From NCBI GenBank assembly GCA_030017935.1, contig JASEGF010000011.1:1-11070 (forward strand): 11,070 bases of DNA, written 5' to 3'. Origin of the DNA: Bacteroidales bacterium. Its GTDB lineage: Bacteria > Bacteroidota > Bacteroidia > Bacteroidales > DTU049. Positions 1 through 7,516 of the stretch are shown here, in pieces (positions within the stretch are counted from its first letter, which is position 1; every line of letters starts with the position of its first letter). The notes under the pieces were generated by a model. It was given only the letters and a program-made list of their open reading frames with translations. It made no database searches and was not told the origin of the DNA. The position numbers and the translations under genes are program-made.

Positions 1-439
1 CAAAGAAATTCACATTATCTTCAAATGACTGCAGAGCACACAATATTCTATGCCGCCAAAAGAAACTCGTTTGCAGACAAATACCTACATTTCTAGCACA
101 TTCTCTTAAAGTCATTCCTGCTGACATGCATTTGATATATTCAAGCATTTTATCTCTGTGGTGAACGCCATACATAAAAGTTCCAGTTGTAACTCGGAAT
201 TGCCTACTACAATTTTTACACATGTAGTTTTGCACTCCATTTTGCAAGCCATTTTTTATCACATGGCTGCTATTACAATCCGGACAAAGTATGCCTGTGG
301 ACATAGCTTTTTGCTCTTGATAATCGACAATGTCCTTGCCTTCATTGATTATTTTATTATATAAATTGTCGTAATATTTACGTGTACCTTCTTTAGTAAG
401 AGCAAAGACATCTACTTGTTCTTCAAATATTTTATCCAT
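1..439 (-). CDS. IS1595-type transposase, N-terminal part, cut by window edge
   Basis: The first 146 residues of a transposase are readable without a stop from an ATG at 439 to base 1; the catalytic part lies outside the window. A zinc ribbon is visible as C52-x2-C55 and C74-x2-C77, followed by a helix-turn-helix-like segment around residues 109-135 (MTLRECARNVG, then WRHRIL at 128-133). This order of zinc ribbon, HTH and the WRH-RIL signature is typical of IS1595/ISXO2-like transposases, which continue into a DDE-type nuclease domain. The roughly 50 residues before the ribbon are longer than I expect for the family; Met46 (codon at 302-304) is an alternative start, but a TATATTTG box 17 nt upstream of 439 favours the longer form. 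A spot check gives about 37% GC here against about 22% in a stretch of hemW, which fits horizontal acquisition. Whether the element is intact cannot be judged. Confidence 0.8.
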   Translation of the reverse strand, partial: MDKIFEEQVDVFALTKEGTRKYYDNLYNKIINEGKDIVDYQEQKAMSTGILCPDCNSSHVIKNGLQNGVQNYMCKNCSRQFRVTTGTFMYGVHHRDKMLEYIKCMSAGMTLRECARNVGICLQTSFFWRHRILCALQSFEDNVNFF

Positions 440-456
440 AATCAAAAATTTTTATG

Positions 457-464
457 CAAATATA
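457..464 (-). promoter_or_regulatory. Candidate −7 box TATATTTG upstream of the IS1595 transposase
   Basis: TATATTTG on the minus strand matches the Bacteroidota −7 consensus TAnnTTTG and ends 17 nt before the ATG at 439. No TTG −33 element is visible at the usual distance, so this is a motif match only. Confidence 0.3.
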
Positions 465-515
465 AAAATTTTTTATAGTATATATCATATATATTTCATA
501 AAATTAATTTTTTAT

Positions 516-558
516 AATGATGGATGGAACCTGTTGAAAACAGGTTCCATCCATCATT
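516..558. repeat. Perfect 20-bp inverted repeat with 3-nt loop
   Basis: The arms 516-535 and 539-558 are perfect reverse complements separated by GAA. The core of the left arm reads GGATGGAACCTGTT. It is by far the longest perfect hairpin in the window and is much richer in G and C than its surroundings. It starts 46 nt past the hemW stop and ends 76 nt before the IS1595 start codon, so it could terminate hemW transcription. However, the minus-strand sequence after it (TATAAAAAATTAATTTT) is not a clean U-tract. Other options are a dispersed REP-like element or a piece of the insertion-sequence end. Confidence 0.85.
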
Positions 559-604
559 TCCCCCACTTTTTACTCCCATCTTTTACATAAAATTCAGATC
601 CCCT

Positions 605-1789
605 TTACAGAAATAAATCTACTAATATGCCATCCATTATTAACCATCCCTCTTCTGTTAAATAAATTTTATCATTTGTTTTTATTATGTATTCTTTTGG
701 TATTTTGTCCGATTGATCTATTAAATATTGAGCTATTTTTTTATTAAATCTATTAGTTAAATCAGCTAAGTCTACTCCTTCTTTTAGTCTGAGTCTAGTC
801 ATTATATATTCATTAAAAATATTTTTCTCATTAAGTATTTCATATTGAAAATCAAGTTTATCATTTTTAATTATGCTATTATAATTCCTTAAAGAAGAAG
901 TATTCCACAATCTACACGGATGGATGTAGCTATGAGCTGATGGTCCAATGCCAATATAATTTTTTTGTGTCCAGTATGATGTATTATGTATGCTTTGATA
1001 GCTCGGTAATGAAAAATTAGAAACTTCATAATGTTCATAACCACTATTTTTAGCCCATAGATACCATTGAGAAATATTTTTGAGTGTATCATCATCATCT
1101 TGTAATATCTCGGGGTGTTTATGTACTAGATTAGATAATCTAGTTTTTTCTTCTATTGTTAAAAGATAAGATGAAAAATGTGGTATTTTATAGTCTAATA
1201 TTATTTGAAAATTATTTTTTAAATCTTCTATATTTTCTTCAGGTAATCCAATTATAAAATCTAAACTTAAATTTTGAAAATCTGCGTTTTTTACAGTTTC
1301 TATCGCGTTAATTATTTGTTTTTTAGTATGTTTACGTCCTAGAAATTGTAAATGTTTTTCATTAATATTTTGCACTCCTAGGCTCACTCTATTGATACCT
1401 ATTTTTTGCCATCCTTTTACTAATTCTTTATTTATATCTTCTGGATTAGCTTCTATAGTTATTTCTATATTGTCATCTAATTGATGATTTATTAATATTT
1501 TATCAAAAATTTTTTCTAAATCATTTATTGATAGCATAGATGGGGTACCACCTCCTAAATATATAGTTTTAATCTTTTTAGATAATAAAAAATTTTTTAT
1601 TTCTATTTCATTCATTAATGCATCTAAAAATTGATTTTTTGTATCATCATTTAGATATATAGTGGAGTAGAATGAGCAATAAGGACACCTATATCTGCAA
1701 AAAGGGATATGTATATACAAATGTTCTGCTAGAGAATAGTTGCAATCGGATAATATTGAGGCTATAGTATATAATGGTTCATTATTCAC
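605..1789 (-). CDS. hemW: Radical SAM haem chaperone HemW
   Basis: This is a HemW-type radical S-adenosylmethionine protein, a family long annotated as oxygen-independent coproporphyrinogen oxidase but now understood to bind haem and deliver it to cytochromes or other acceptors. The 4Fe-4S cysteine motif C31-x3-C35-x2-C38 is followed by the SAM-binding GGGTPS at 79-84. RVSLGVQ (134-140) and DFIIGLP (177-183) continue the barrel. HNTSYW at 268-273 is the HNxxYW signature that separates HemW from true HemN. The length of 394 residues is near normal, with about 16 extra residues at the N-terminus. No ATG is available: the frame opens with GTG at 1789, directly after an in-frame TAA at 1792-1790. 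A TTG at 1720 would give a protein starting close to YIHIPFC, as most HemW proteins do, so the true start is open. It lies 73 nt downstream of rpe and ends in the 165-nt gap before the IS1595 gene. Confidence 0.93.
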   Translation of the reverse strand: MNNEPLYTIASILSDCNYSLAEHLYIHIPFCRYRCPYCSFYSTIYLNDDTKNQFLDALMNEIEIKNFLLSKKIKTIYLGGGTPSMLSINDLEKIFDKILINHQLDDNIEITIEANPEDINKELVKGWQKIGINRVSLGVQNINEKHLQFLGRKHTKKQIINAIETVKNADFQNLSLDFIIGLPEENIEDLKNNFQIILDYKIPHFSSYLLTIEEKTRLSNLVHKHPEILQDDDDTLKNISQWYLWAKNSGYEHYEVSNFSLPSYQSIHNTSYWTQKNYIGIGPSAHSYIHPCRLWNTSSLRNYNSIIKNDKLDFQYEILNEKNIFNEYIMTRLRLKEGVDLADLTNRFNKKIAQYLIDQSDKIPKEYIIKTNDKIYLTEEGWLIMDGILVDLFL

Positions 1790-1862
1790 TTAATTATTTT
1801 TTTAATAATTATTAACTAGTTTTTAGGTAGTTTGATATTAATTTTCTTTGAGAAAGAGTAAT

Positions 1863-2528
1863 TTAATTTCCCATTTTTTTCATTTCATTAATTACTTCTA
1901 TTGGGTTATATGCTTTAAAGATAGTAGTGCCAGCTACTATGATATCTACTCCAGCAGCTATAACTTCTTTAGCATTTTCTAAATTTATTCCTCCATCTAT
2001 TTCTATTTGACAATTTAATTTTTCTTTTTCTATAAAATCACTAAGTTTTTTAATTTTTTTAATAATAAAAGGTAAAAATTCTTGTCCACCAAAGCCAGGA
2101 TTTACAGACATTAGCAAAATAAAATCTATATAAGGTAAATTGTCATAAACTAGTTCTAATGGAGTAAAAGGATTTAATACTAATCCTGCTTTCACATTAT
2201 TTTTTTGTAATTGTTGTATTAATGAATGATGATGTATATTTTGTTCTACATGAACACTTATCATTCTTGCGCCAATTTCAAATAATCTATTGAAATATTG
2301 TTCTGGTTTCTCCACCATCAGATGAACATCTAATGGTTTTTTGCTTATAGTAGCTACTTGTTCTATAAGTGGGAAACCTATGGAGATATTGGGTACGAAA
2401 TGTCCATCCATTACATCTATATGGAGATAATCTGCTTGGCTAATGTTTATGAGTTCAATTTCTTTTCTTAAATCTAAAAAATTAGCAGATAGTAGTGATG
2501 GAGCCACTTTTACTTGTTTTTTTACCAT
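1863..2528 (-). CDS. rpe: Ribulose-phosphate 3-epimerase
   Basis: This cytosolic TIM-barrel enzyme interconverts D-ribulose 5-phosphate and D-xylulose 5-phosphate in the pentose phosphate pathway. At 221 residues it has the normal length. It opens with the conserved VAPSLLSAN (8-16). The metal ligands and catalytic acids are in place: H36 and D38 in LHIDVMDGHFVPN, H69 in DVHLMVEKP, and D178 in EIDGGI. The phosphate-binding loop MSVNPGFGGQ (140-149) and the late VAGTTIF segment are present. Nothing is missing. The ATG at 2528 directly precedes VKKQVKVAPS, and a TAATTTTG box ends 22 nt before it, which supports this start. hemW follows after 73 nt and may be co-transcribed. The outer-membrane protein gene upstream ends 76 nt before rpe. 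Confidence 0.97.
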   Translation of the reverse strand: MVKKQVKVAPSLLSANFLDLRKEIELINISQADYLHIDVMDGHFVPNISIGFPLIEQVATISKKPLDVHLMVEKPEQYFNRLFEIGARMISVHVEQNIHHHSLIQQLQKNNVKAGLVLNPFTPLELVYDNLPYIDFILLMSVNPGFGGQEFLPFIIKKIKKLSDFIEKEKLNCQIEIDGGINLENAKEVIAAGVDIIVAGTTIFKAYNPIEVINEMKKMGN

Positions 2529-2550
2529 ATATAATTCTATTATAATTATT

Positions 2551-2558
2551 CAAAATTA
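2551..2558 (-). promoter_or_regulatory. Candidate −7 box TAATTTTG upstream of rpe
   Basis: TAATTTTG on the minus strand fits TAnnTTTG and ends 22 nt before the rpe ATG. The same octamer sits at nearly the same distance before queA and before the barrel gene that starts at 4281. No −33 TTG is evident. Confidence 0.35.
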
Positions 2559-2604
2559 ACCATAATTTCTAACATTTTTAAATATTTATGAGAATGGTTT
2601 TTAA

Positions 2605-4281
2605 TTAGAAATTATATGTAACTCCAGCAATGAAATTAATTTTATAACTTGGTAGATGCCAGTAATAGTATTGTGGTTTGCTTAATAAATTGTAAACATT
2701 TAGATAGAAAGATAGAGATTTATTAAATAAATATTCTACGTGAGCATTCCAATCTACAAAAGGTGAGAGTTCAATAGTTTCAGTAGTAAAGTCAGGTTTT
2801 ATCTGGCATGCATACCTCTTACCAATAAATGATAGATCTGTGCCTACAAGGAATTTATTAGCAAAGAGATATCTAATATCAAAAGTAGAAATTATATTTG
2901 GTTCATGCCATGGGTTATCTTCTGATAAAGTTTCTAAATAATTGTATTTTATTTTAAAATTAATATTTAATTTGTCATCATAATATTTGACATTAGCAAA
3001 AGGAATAAGAGCAGTAGTAGTATCATAAAGCACATTAAATCGAGTATATGGTCTAAAGACGACATCATTAACATAATATGCATATTCATTTGTTTGGCCA
3101 TAGACAGCACCTATTTCGAAATGTAAATGATTAAATAAAGTACTCACTAGTGATCCAGAGAAATATTGACGCCAAATTACTGGATTTGGTTTAATATATT
3201 GATGTACAAAAGGATTTACATGATATAATGAATCTAATGAATATACATCTGTGAAGCTGCCATATTTGGCATGTAATTCGAAAATTTCAGGTACAAAGAT
3301 TAATTTGCCTGCTATATATGGAAAAACCCTAACTTTACCTACTGAATCTGCAATTACATCAATAGTTGCTCCTAGTTTCAGTGACCATATTTTATCTTGC
3401 AATTGATATGAAAGTAATGTGTTTAAAACACCAAAATTATATTTCTCTAATGTATTATCTTCGAAATAATGATTATACTTTAGAAAAATTTCAGGTGTTT
3501 GAATAATATTTTTCAAAGGCAACCATTTAACATTTTGGTAAATATTAGCTGAGGCACCTATTCTGTATTCACTATTTTTGAGATATGTAGGGACAAATGT
3601 ACCAGTAATATTATATTCTTGTTTTAAGTCATTTGAGTTTGTAGTATTGGTAACAGCATTAAAATTGAAGTTTATTAGATTATATCTTTGCAGATAATCT
3701 TTTTTAGTCAGACTATCATTTGGATATTCAGACTGTTTAAATCCATAATAGTGAATAATTTTTGCTTGGTATCCAGCTGATAAAGTGAGAGTAAATTTAT
3801 TTTTTATCCATTCTACATATCCATTGATATTATGCTCCCAATGATTAGGATTACCATAATCAGATATTTTACCATAGAAGCCATTACCATCATATGATAC
3901 TCCATAATTAGTTTTTGTTTTAATAGAATTAGCAATAGATAGGTGCCATTCAGCCATTTTATTTCCTATACCAAATTTAGCATAATTAGAATTAATATGA
4001 TCTATAGGCTCTTTACCCAATTTGATTGGTTGCAGAGTAGATGGTGTATAAGTAATAAATATAGGGTGAGGGAAAATAGAATATTGTAATTGACGTTTAT
4101 CGATTTTTTCTTCTTCTAAAGTAGGTTGTAGAACTGGTTTTGCCAAATCTGGTAACTCTGGTTTATATTCACCTACGACGATAACTCTCTCATCATATTT
4201 CTCAGTAGTATCAGCCTTTTGTGCATAATTGATTATAGGTATTATAAAAAATAATATTATTAACAAACTATATCTTTTCAT
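2605..4281 (-). CDS. Outer-membrane β-barrel protein, TonB-receptor-like, no plug seen
   Basis: This 558-residue protein is probably exported and inserted in the outer membrane. The ATG at 4281 opens a clear signal peptide (MKRYSLLIILFFIIPIINYAQ, charged start, hydrophobic core, cleavage after about residue 21). The frame also reaches a TTG at 4296, but that only adds five residues before the signal. A conserved-looking box RVIVVGEYKPELPDLAKP lies at 33-50. The rest is rich in alternating aromatic and polar stretches typical of β-strands. The end resembles a TonB-dependent receptor barrel (NVYNLL, then YYYWHLPSYKINFIAGVTYNF-like, terminal Phe). No plug domain with carboxypeptidase-like or TonB-box features is visible, and the length is short for a full receptor. 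Bacteroidota carry such plugless barrel proteins, sometimes annotated as TonB-dependent receptors; I cannot name a substrate. A TTG-N18-TAATTTTG promoter candidate lies just upstream. Confidence 0.8.
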   Translation of the reverse strand: MKRYSLLIILFFIIPIINYAQKADTTEKYDERVIVVGEYKPELPDLAKPVLQPTLEEEKIDKRQLQYSIFPHPIFITYTPSTLQPIKLGKEPIDHINSNYAKFGIGNKMAEWHLSIANSIKTKTNYGVSYDGNGFYGKISDYGNPNHWEHNINGYVEWIKNKFTLTLSAGYQAKIIHYYGFKQSEYPNDSLTKKDYLQRYNLINFNFNAVTNTTNSNDLKQEYNITGTFVPTYLKNSEYRIGASANIYQNVKWLPLKNIIQTPEIFLKYNHYFEDNTLEKYNFGVLNTLLSYQLQDKIWSLKLGATIDVIADSVGKVRVFPYIAGKLIFVPEIFELHAKYGSFTDVYSLDSLYHVNPFVHQYIKPNPVIWRQYFSGSLVSTLFNHLHFEIGAVYGQTNEYAYYVNDVVFRPYTRFNVLYDTTTALIPFANVKYYDDKLNINFKIKYNYLETLSEDNPWHEPNIISTFDIRYLFANKFLVGTDLSFIGKRYACQIKPDFTTETIELSPFVDWNAHVEYLFNKSLSFYLNVYNLLSKPQYYYWHLPSYKINFIAGVTYNF

Positions 4282-4304
4282 ATTAAAAAGTATCAAATTT
4301 TAGA

Positions 4305-4333
4305 CAAAATTAAAAAAATATTTATAGAAACAA
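4305..4333 (-). promoter_or_regulatory. Candidate promoter TTG-N18-TAATTTTG of the barrel gene
   Basis: On the minus strand TTG (4333-4331) is followed after 18 nt by TAATTTTG (4312-4305), which ends 23 nt before the ATG at 4281. This is the only candidate in the window with both the −33 TTG and the −7 TAnnTTTG elements of Bacteroidota promoters at an acceptable distance. Confidence 0.45.
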
Positions 4334-4536
4334 TAAAAAATATGAAAAATTATCAAAATGCTTTATATATTGCTTGATGAAAGCATAATAAACTAAATCA
4401 GCATTTGTTATGTTTCATAAATAAAGCTAGTCTCTCTGTTATAATACCCCACTATCTCCCACTCATACTCGCATTTCTTTACGTTGCTTCTTCTTTAACA
4501 TCTCTCCTACTCTACCAATCAAATATTCATAAAATA
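4334..4536. other. Gap between gcvP and the barrel gene, no gene seen
   Basis: No credible gene or RNA is visible here. The stretch 4440-4520 is strongly pyrimidine-rich on the plus strand, purine-rich in the transcript. A 7-bp inverted repeat ATGCTTT/AAAGCAT (4358-4364 and 4380-4386) is too short and too loosely spaced to call. There is no convincing terminator after gcvP. Confidence 0.6.
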
Positions 4537-7401
4537 TTATAGCAAATCCTCAGTCCAAGTACATTGGATATTTCTATCGCCATATGCATCATCTATACGA
4601 GCTACTGGTGGCCAATATTTATCTTTTACAGTTACAGCAGCTTTTTCTCTGTTGTATGGCAAATCCCAATTAGTATTGATGACTTTTTGTAGAGTATGCG
4701 GGGCATTTCTCAACGTACTTTTTTCAATATCAATTTTCCCATTTATTACCTCGTCTATCTCATCTTTAATAGAAATCATAGCATCTACAAATCTATTTAA
4801 TTCAGATAAAGGTTCACTCTCAGTAGGTTCTACCATCAGAGTACCATGAACAGGGAATGCAACTGTAGGTGCATGAAAACCATAATCCATAAGCCTTTTA
4901 GCGATATCTAATTCTGTCACACTATTTGCACGGAAAGGATTACAATCGATTATAAATTCATGAGCAGAAAAACCTTTTGATCCCACATATAATATTTTAT
5001 AGAAAGGTTCTAATTTTTTTCTTAAATAATTAGAATTAAGAATAGCTATTTGAGTAGCTGCTTTCAATCCATCATCCCCTAGCATTTTAATATACAGATA
5101 TGAAATAGGCAAAATGAAAGCACTTCCAAAAGGAGCTGCAGCCACAATATTCACTGAATGAGTAATGATACCATCTGGATGAAATGGATGAGACGGCAAA
5201 TATGGAGTGAGATGTTTAGCTACACAAATAGGTCCCATTCCTGGACCACCACCACCATGAGGTATAGCAAATGTTTTATGCAAATTCAGGTGACAAACAT
5301 CAGCTCCCATAAGTCCAGGGGAAGTGAAACCTACCTGAGCATTCATATTAGCACCATCCATATATACTTGTCCACCATATTGATGTATAGTATTTATAAT
5401 TTCTAAAATTTTATCTTCAAAAACGCCATGAGTACTAGGATATGTGATCATTAGAGCAGCTAATTTATCAGCATTTTCTTTTGCTTTAGCTTTTAAATCC
5501 TCTAAATCTACATTTCCCTTATCATCAGTTTTCACAACTACTACTTTCATACCTGCTGTTACTGCACTTGCAGGATTAGTACCATGAGCTGATGCTGGTA
5601 TCAAGCATACATTTCTATAACCTTGTCCTTTAGCTTCGAAATAAGCTCTGATAGTTATTAACCCAGTATATTCACCAGATGCACCACTATTAGGTTGAAA
5701 GGTTATACTATCCATACCAGTAATCTTTACTAATAATTGTCCTAGCTCATCAATCAATTCTAAATAACCCTGCACCTGATCCTTTGGAGCAAAAGGATGT
5801 AAATTAGCAAAACCAGGCCACGACAAATGAAATAGCTCTGTAGCTGCATTTAGCTTCATAGTGCAGCTACCTAATGGTATCATTGTTCTATCTAAAGCCA
5901 AGTCTCTATCAGCCAATTTAGCAAGATATCTCATCATCGCTGTTTCACTGTGATAAATGCTAAATATTTTCTGTTGCATATAATTACTCATACGTCTATA
6001 CTTATCTTCAAATGTAATAATTTGAGTATTTTTCAAATCATCACATTTGAATGTAGTAGCTTTTTTACCAGTGAGTTTAGCTAAAATAGTGAGCAATTGA
6101 TTTATATCATTCATAGTAGATGGTTCGCCTAGGCTGATACCGATTTCTTTATCATTGATATACCTTACATTTATATTATTTTCAAGTAATTGCATCTTTA
6201 GTGCATCCATATCTACATAAGCTGGTATCTCTATTCTAATAGTATCAAAGAAGTTTTTATTTTTTAGAATATAGCCATATTTTTGAATTTCTTGAGCTAA
6301 TAAACCTGTCAATTTATTAATATGTGCAGCTATTTGCTTAATACCATCTGGCCCATGATAAATAGCATAAGCACCAGCCATCATAGCTAATAGAGCTTGA
6401 GCAGTACATATGTTAGAGGTAGCTCTTTCTCGCTTAATATGTTGCTCGCGAGTTTGCAGAGTCATACGCAATGCCTTATTACCATTAGCATCTATAGATA
6501 CGCCAATGATTCTTCCCGGCATTTGACGTATATAATCCATTCTAGTAGCCATATAGCCAGCATGAGGTCCACCAAAGCCCATTGGAATGCCCATTCTCTG
6601 TGTACTGCCTACAACTATATCTGCTCCCCATTCACCTGGAGGTGTCAAAAGTGCTAATGACATTATATCTGCAGCTACTATTACTTTAGCATCAATATTT
6701 TTTGCTTTATTTATCACATCAGCATAATCATTTATTTCTCCATACTGATCTGGATATTGCACTAAAATACCAAAAACATCATCAGTAAAATCATATTTAA
6801 AAACATCAGTTACCACTACATCGTAATCCAGATATTTAGCTCTAGTGAGTACTACTGCGAGAGTCTGAGGAAACACACGTTCATCTACTACAAAAACACG
6901 AGCATCATTTTTCACTTTATCACGGCTACGTAAGTTAAATGCCATAGTCATAGCTTCTGCTGCAGCAGTAGCCTCGTCTAGCATAGATGCATTAGCTACC
7001 TCCATACCTGTCAGTTCTGTAACCATAGTTTGAAAAACTAATAAAAGTTCTAACCTTCCTTGACTAATCTCAGCTTGATATGGAGTATATGATGTGTAAA
7101 ATCGAGGATTTTCTAATATATGTCTCTGTATCACACCTGGTAGTGCAGTCTCATAGTAGCCTAGTCCAATATAATTTTTAAAAATTTTATTTTTAAAAGC
7201 GAACTTCTTCATTAATTCTATGGCTTGTGCTTCATTGAGTCCTTTTCCTATTCCTATATTTAAATCTTTTTTTAGAATATCAGCTGGAATAGTTTTTTCT
7301 ATTATCTCATCTAATGAAGATACACCGATGTCCTCTAACATTTTATCTATTTCAGCAGCATTGGGACCATTATGTCTGTATGCAAAATTATTCTTGTGCA
7401 T
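4537..7401 (-). CDS. gcvP: Glycine dehydrogenase (decarboxylating), P-protein
   Basis: This is the PLP-dependent P-protein of the glycine cleavage system, which decarboxylates glycine and passes the aminomethyl group to the lipoyl arm of GcvH. At 954 residues it is the full-length single-chain form, not the split α/β form. The N-terminal half begins with the usual RHNGP (9-13). The C-terminal half carries GSCTMKLNAATE, STHGVFE, DGANMNAQVG with Asp682, and the PLP lysine Lys709 in NLHKTF, followed by the glycine-rich HGGGGPGMGP loop. All expected motifs are present with no frameshift. gcvT and gcvH are not in this window, so the system is dispersed in this genome. The start is the ATG at 7401. 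A TATTTTTG box lies 30 nt upstream and queA ends 115 nt upstream, so separate transcription is likely. Confidence 0.98.
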   Translation of the reverse strand: MHKNNFAYRHNGPNAAEIDKMLEDIGVSSLDEIIEKTIPADILKKDLNIGIGKGLNEAQAIELMKKFAFKNKIFKNYIGLGYYETALPGVIQRHILENPRFYTSYTPYQAEISQGRLELLLVFQTMVTELTGMEVANASMLDEATAAAEAMTMAFNLRSRDKVKNDARVFVVDERVFPQTLAVVLTRAKYLDYDVVVTDVFKYDFTDDVFGILVQYPDQYGEINDYADVINKAKNIDAKVIVAADIMSLALLTPPGEWGADIVVGSTQRMGIPMGFGGPHAGYMATRMDYIRQMPGRIIGVSIDANGNKALRMTLQTREQHIKRERATSNICTAQALLAMMAGAYAIYHGPDGIKQIAAHINKLTGLLAQEIQKYGYILKNKNFFDTIRIEIPAYVDMDALKMQLLENNINVRYINDKEIGISLGEPSTMNDINQLLTILAKLTGKKATTFKCDDLKNTQIITFEDKYRRMSNYMQQKIFSIYHSETAMMRYLAKLADRDLALDRTMIPLGSCTMKLNAATELFHLSWPGFANLHPFAPKDQVQGYLELIDELGQLLVKITGMDSITFQPNSGASGEYTGLITIRAYFEAKGQGYRNVCLIPASAHGTNPASAVTAGMKVVVVKTDDKGNVDLEDLKAKAKENADKLAALMITYPSTHGVFEDKILEIINTIHQYGGQVYMDGANMNAQVGFTSPGLMGADVCHLNLHKTFAIPHGGGGPGMGPICVAKHLTPYLPSHPFHPDGIITHSVNIVAAAPFGSAFILPISYLYIKMLGDDGLKAATQIAILNSNYLRKKLEPFYKILYVGSKGFSAHEFIIDCNPFRANSVTELDIAKRLMDYGFHAPTVAFPVHGTLMVEPTESEPLSELNRFVDAMISIKDEIDEVINGKIDIEKSTLRNAPHTLQKVINTNWDLPYNREKAAVTVKDKYWPPVARIDDAYGDRNIQCTWTEDLL

Positions 7402-7431
7402 AAACTAATATTTTTTAAAATTTTATAAGTG

Positions 7432-7439
7432 CAAAAATA
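7432..7439 (-). promoter_or_regulatory. Candidate −7 box TATTTTTG upstream of gcvP
   Basis: TATTTTTG on the minus strand fits TAnnTTTG and ends 30 nt before the gcvP ATG. No −33 TTG is seen, and the surroundings are almost pure A/T, so a chance match is possible. No glycine riboswitch-like structure fits in the 115-nt leader region. Confidence 0.25.
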
Positions 7440-7458
7440 AGAAAAAACTAATAATAAT

Positions 7459-7493
7459 AATAAATGATAAAAATACATTTTTTATTATTTATT
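7459..7493 (-). terminator. Weak A/T hairpin after queA, possible terminator
   Basis: Arms 7459-7473 and 7479-7493 pair over 15 positions with one mismatch in the minus-strand transcript (a G:T wobble if read on the plus strand), around a 5-nt loop. In the minus-strand transcript it is followed by a U-rich stretch (TTATTATTATTATTAG, then TTTTTTC). It lies 24 nt past the queA stop. The stem contains almost no G or C, so it may be no more than a by-product of A/T richness. Confidence 0.25.
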
Positions 7494-7516
7494 AATTTGT
7501 ATTAAAAATATTGGCT

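Noticed and set aside
158..364. Plus-strand open frame of 68 residues
   Set aside because: It is antisense to the zinc-ribbon part of the IS1595 transposase and has no protein-like features.
889..1098. Minus-strand 69-residue open frame inside hemW
   Set aside because: It is a second frame of the same strand within hemW; the hemW frame carries the HNxxYW motif there.
1802..1815. Perfect palindrome TTAATAATTATTAA upstream of hemW as an operator
   Set aside because: It is pure A/T in an A/T-rich gap, so a chance palindrome is likely, and no matching second site is seen.
4447..4520. Pyrimidine-rich stretch resembling the CCCCACT segment at 560-580, possible shared post-gene element
   Set aside because: Only the CCCCACT heptamer and a loose CTCCCA match are shared, at different distances from the gene ends; too little to call a repeat.
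5158..6657. Plus-strand open frames within gcvP
   Set aside because: They lie antisense to highly conserved gcvP motifs, including the PLP-lysine region, and have serine- and isoleucine-rich shadow compositions.
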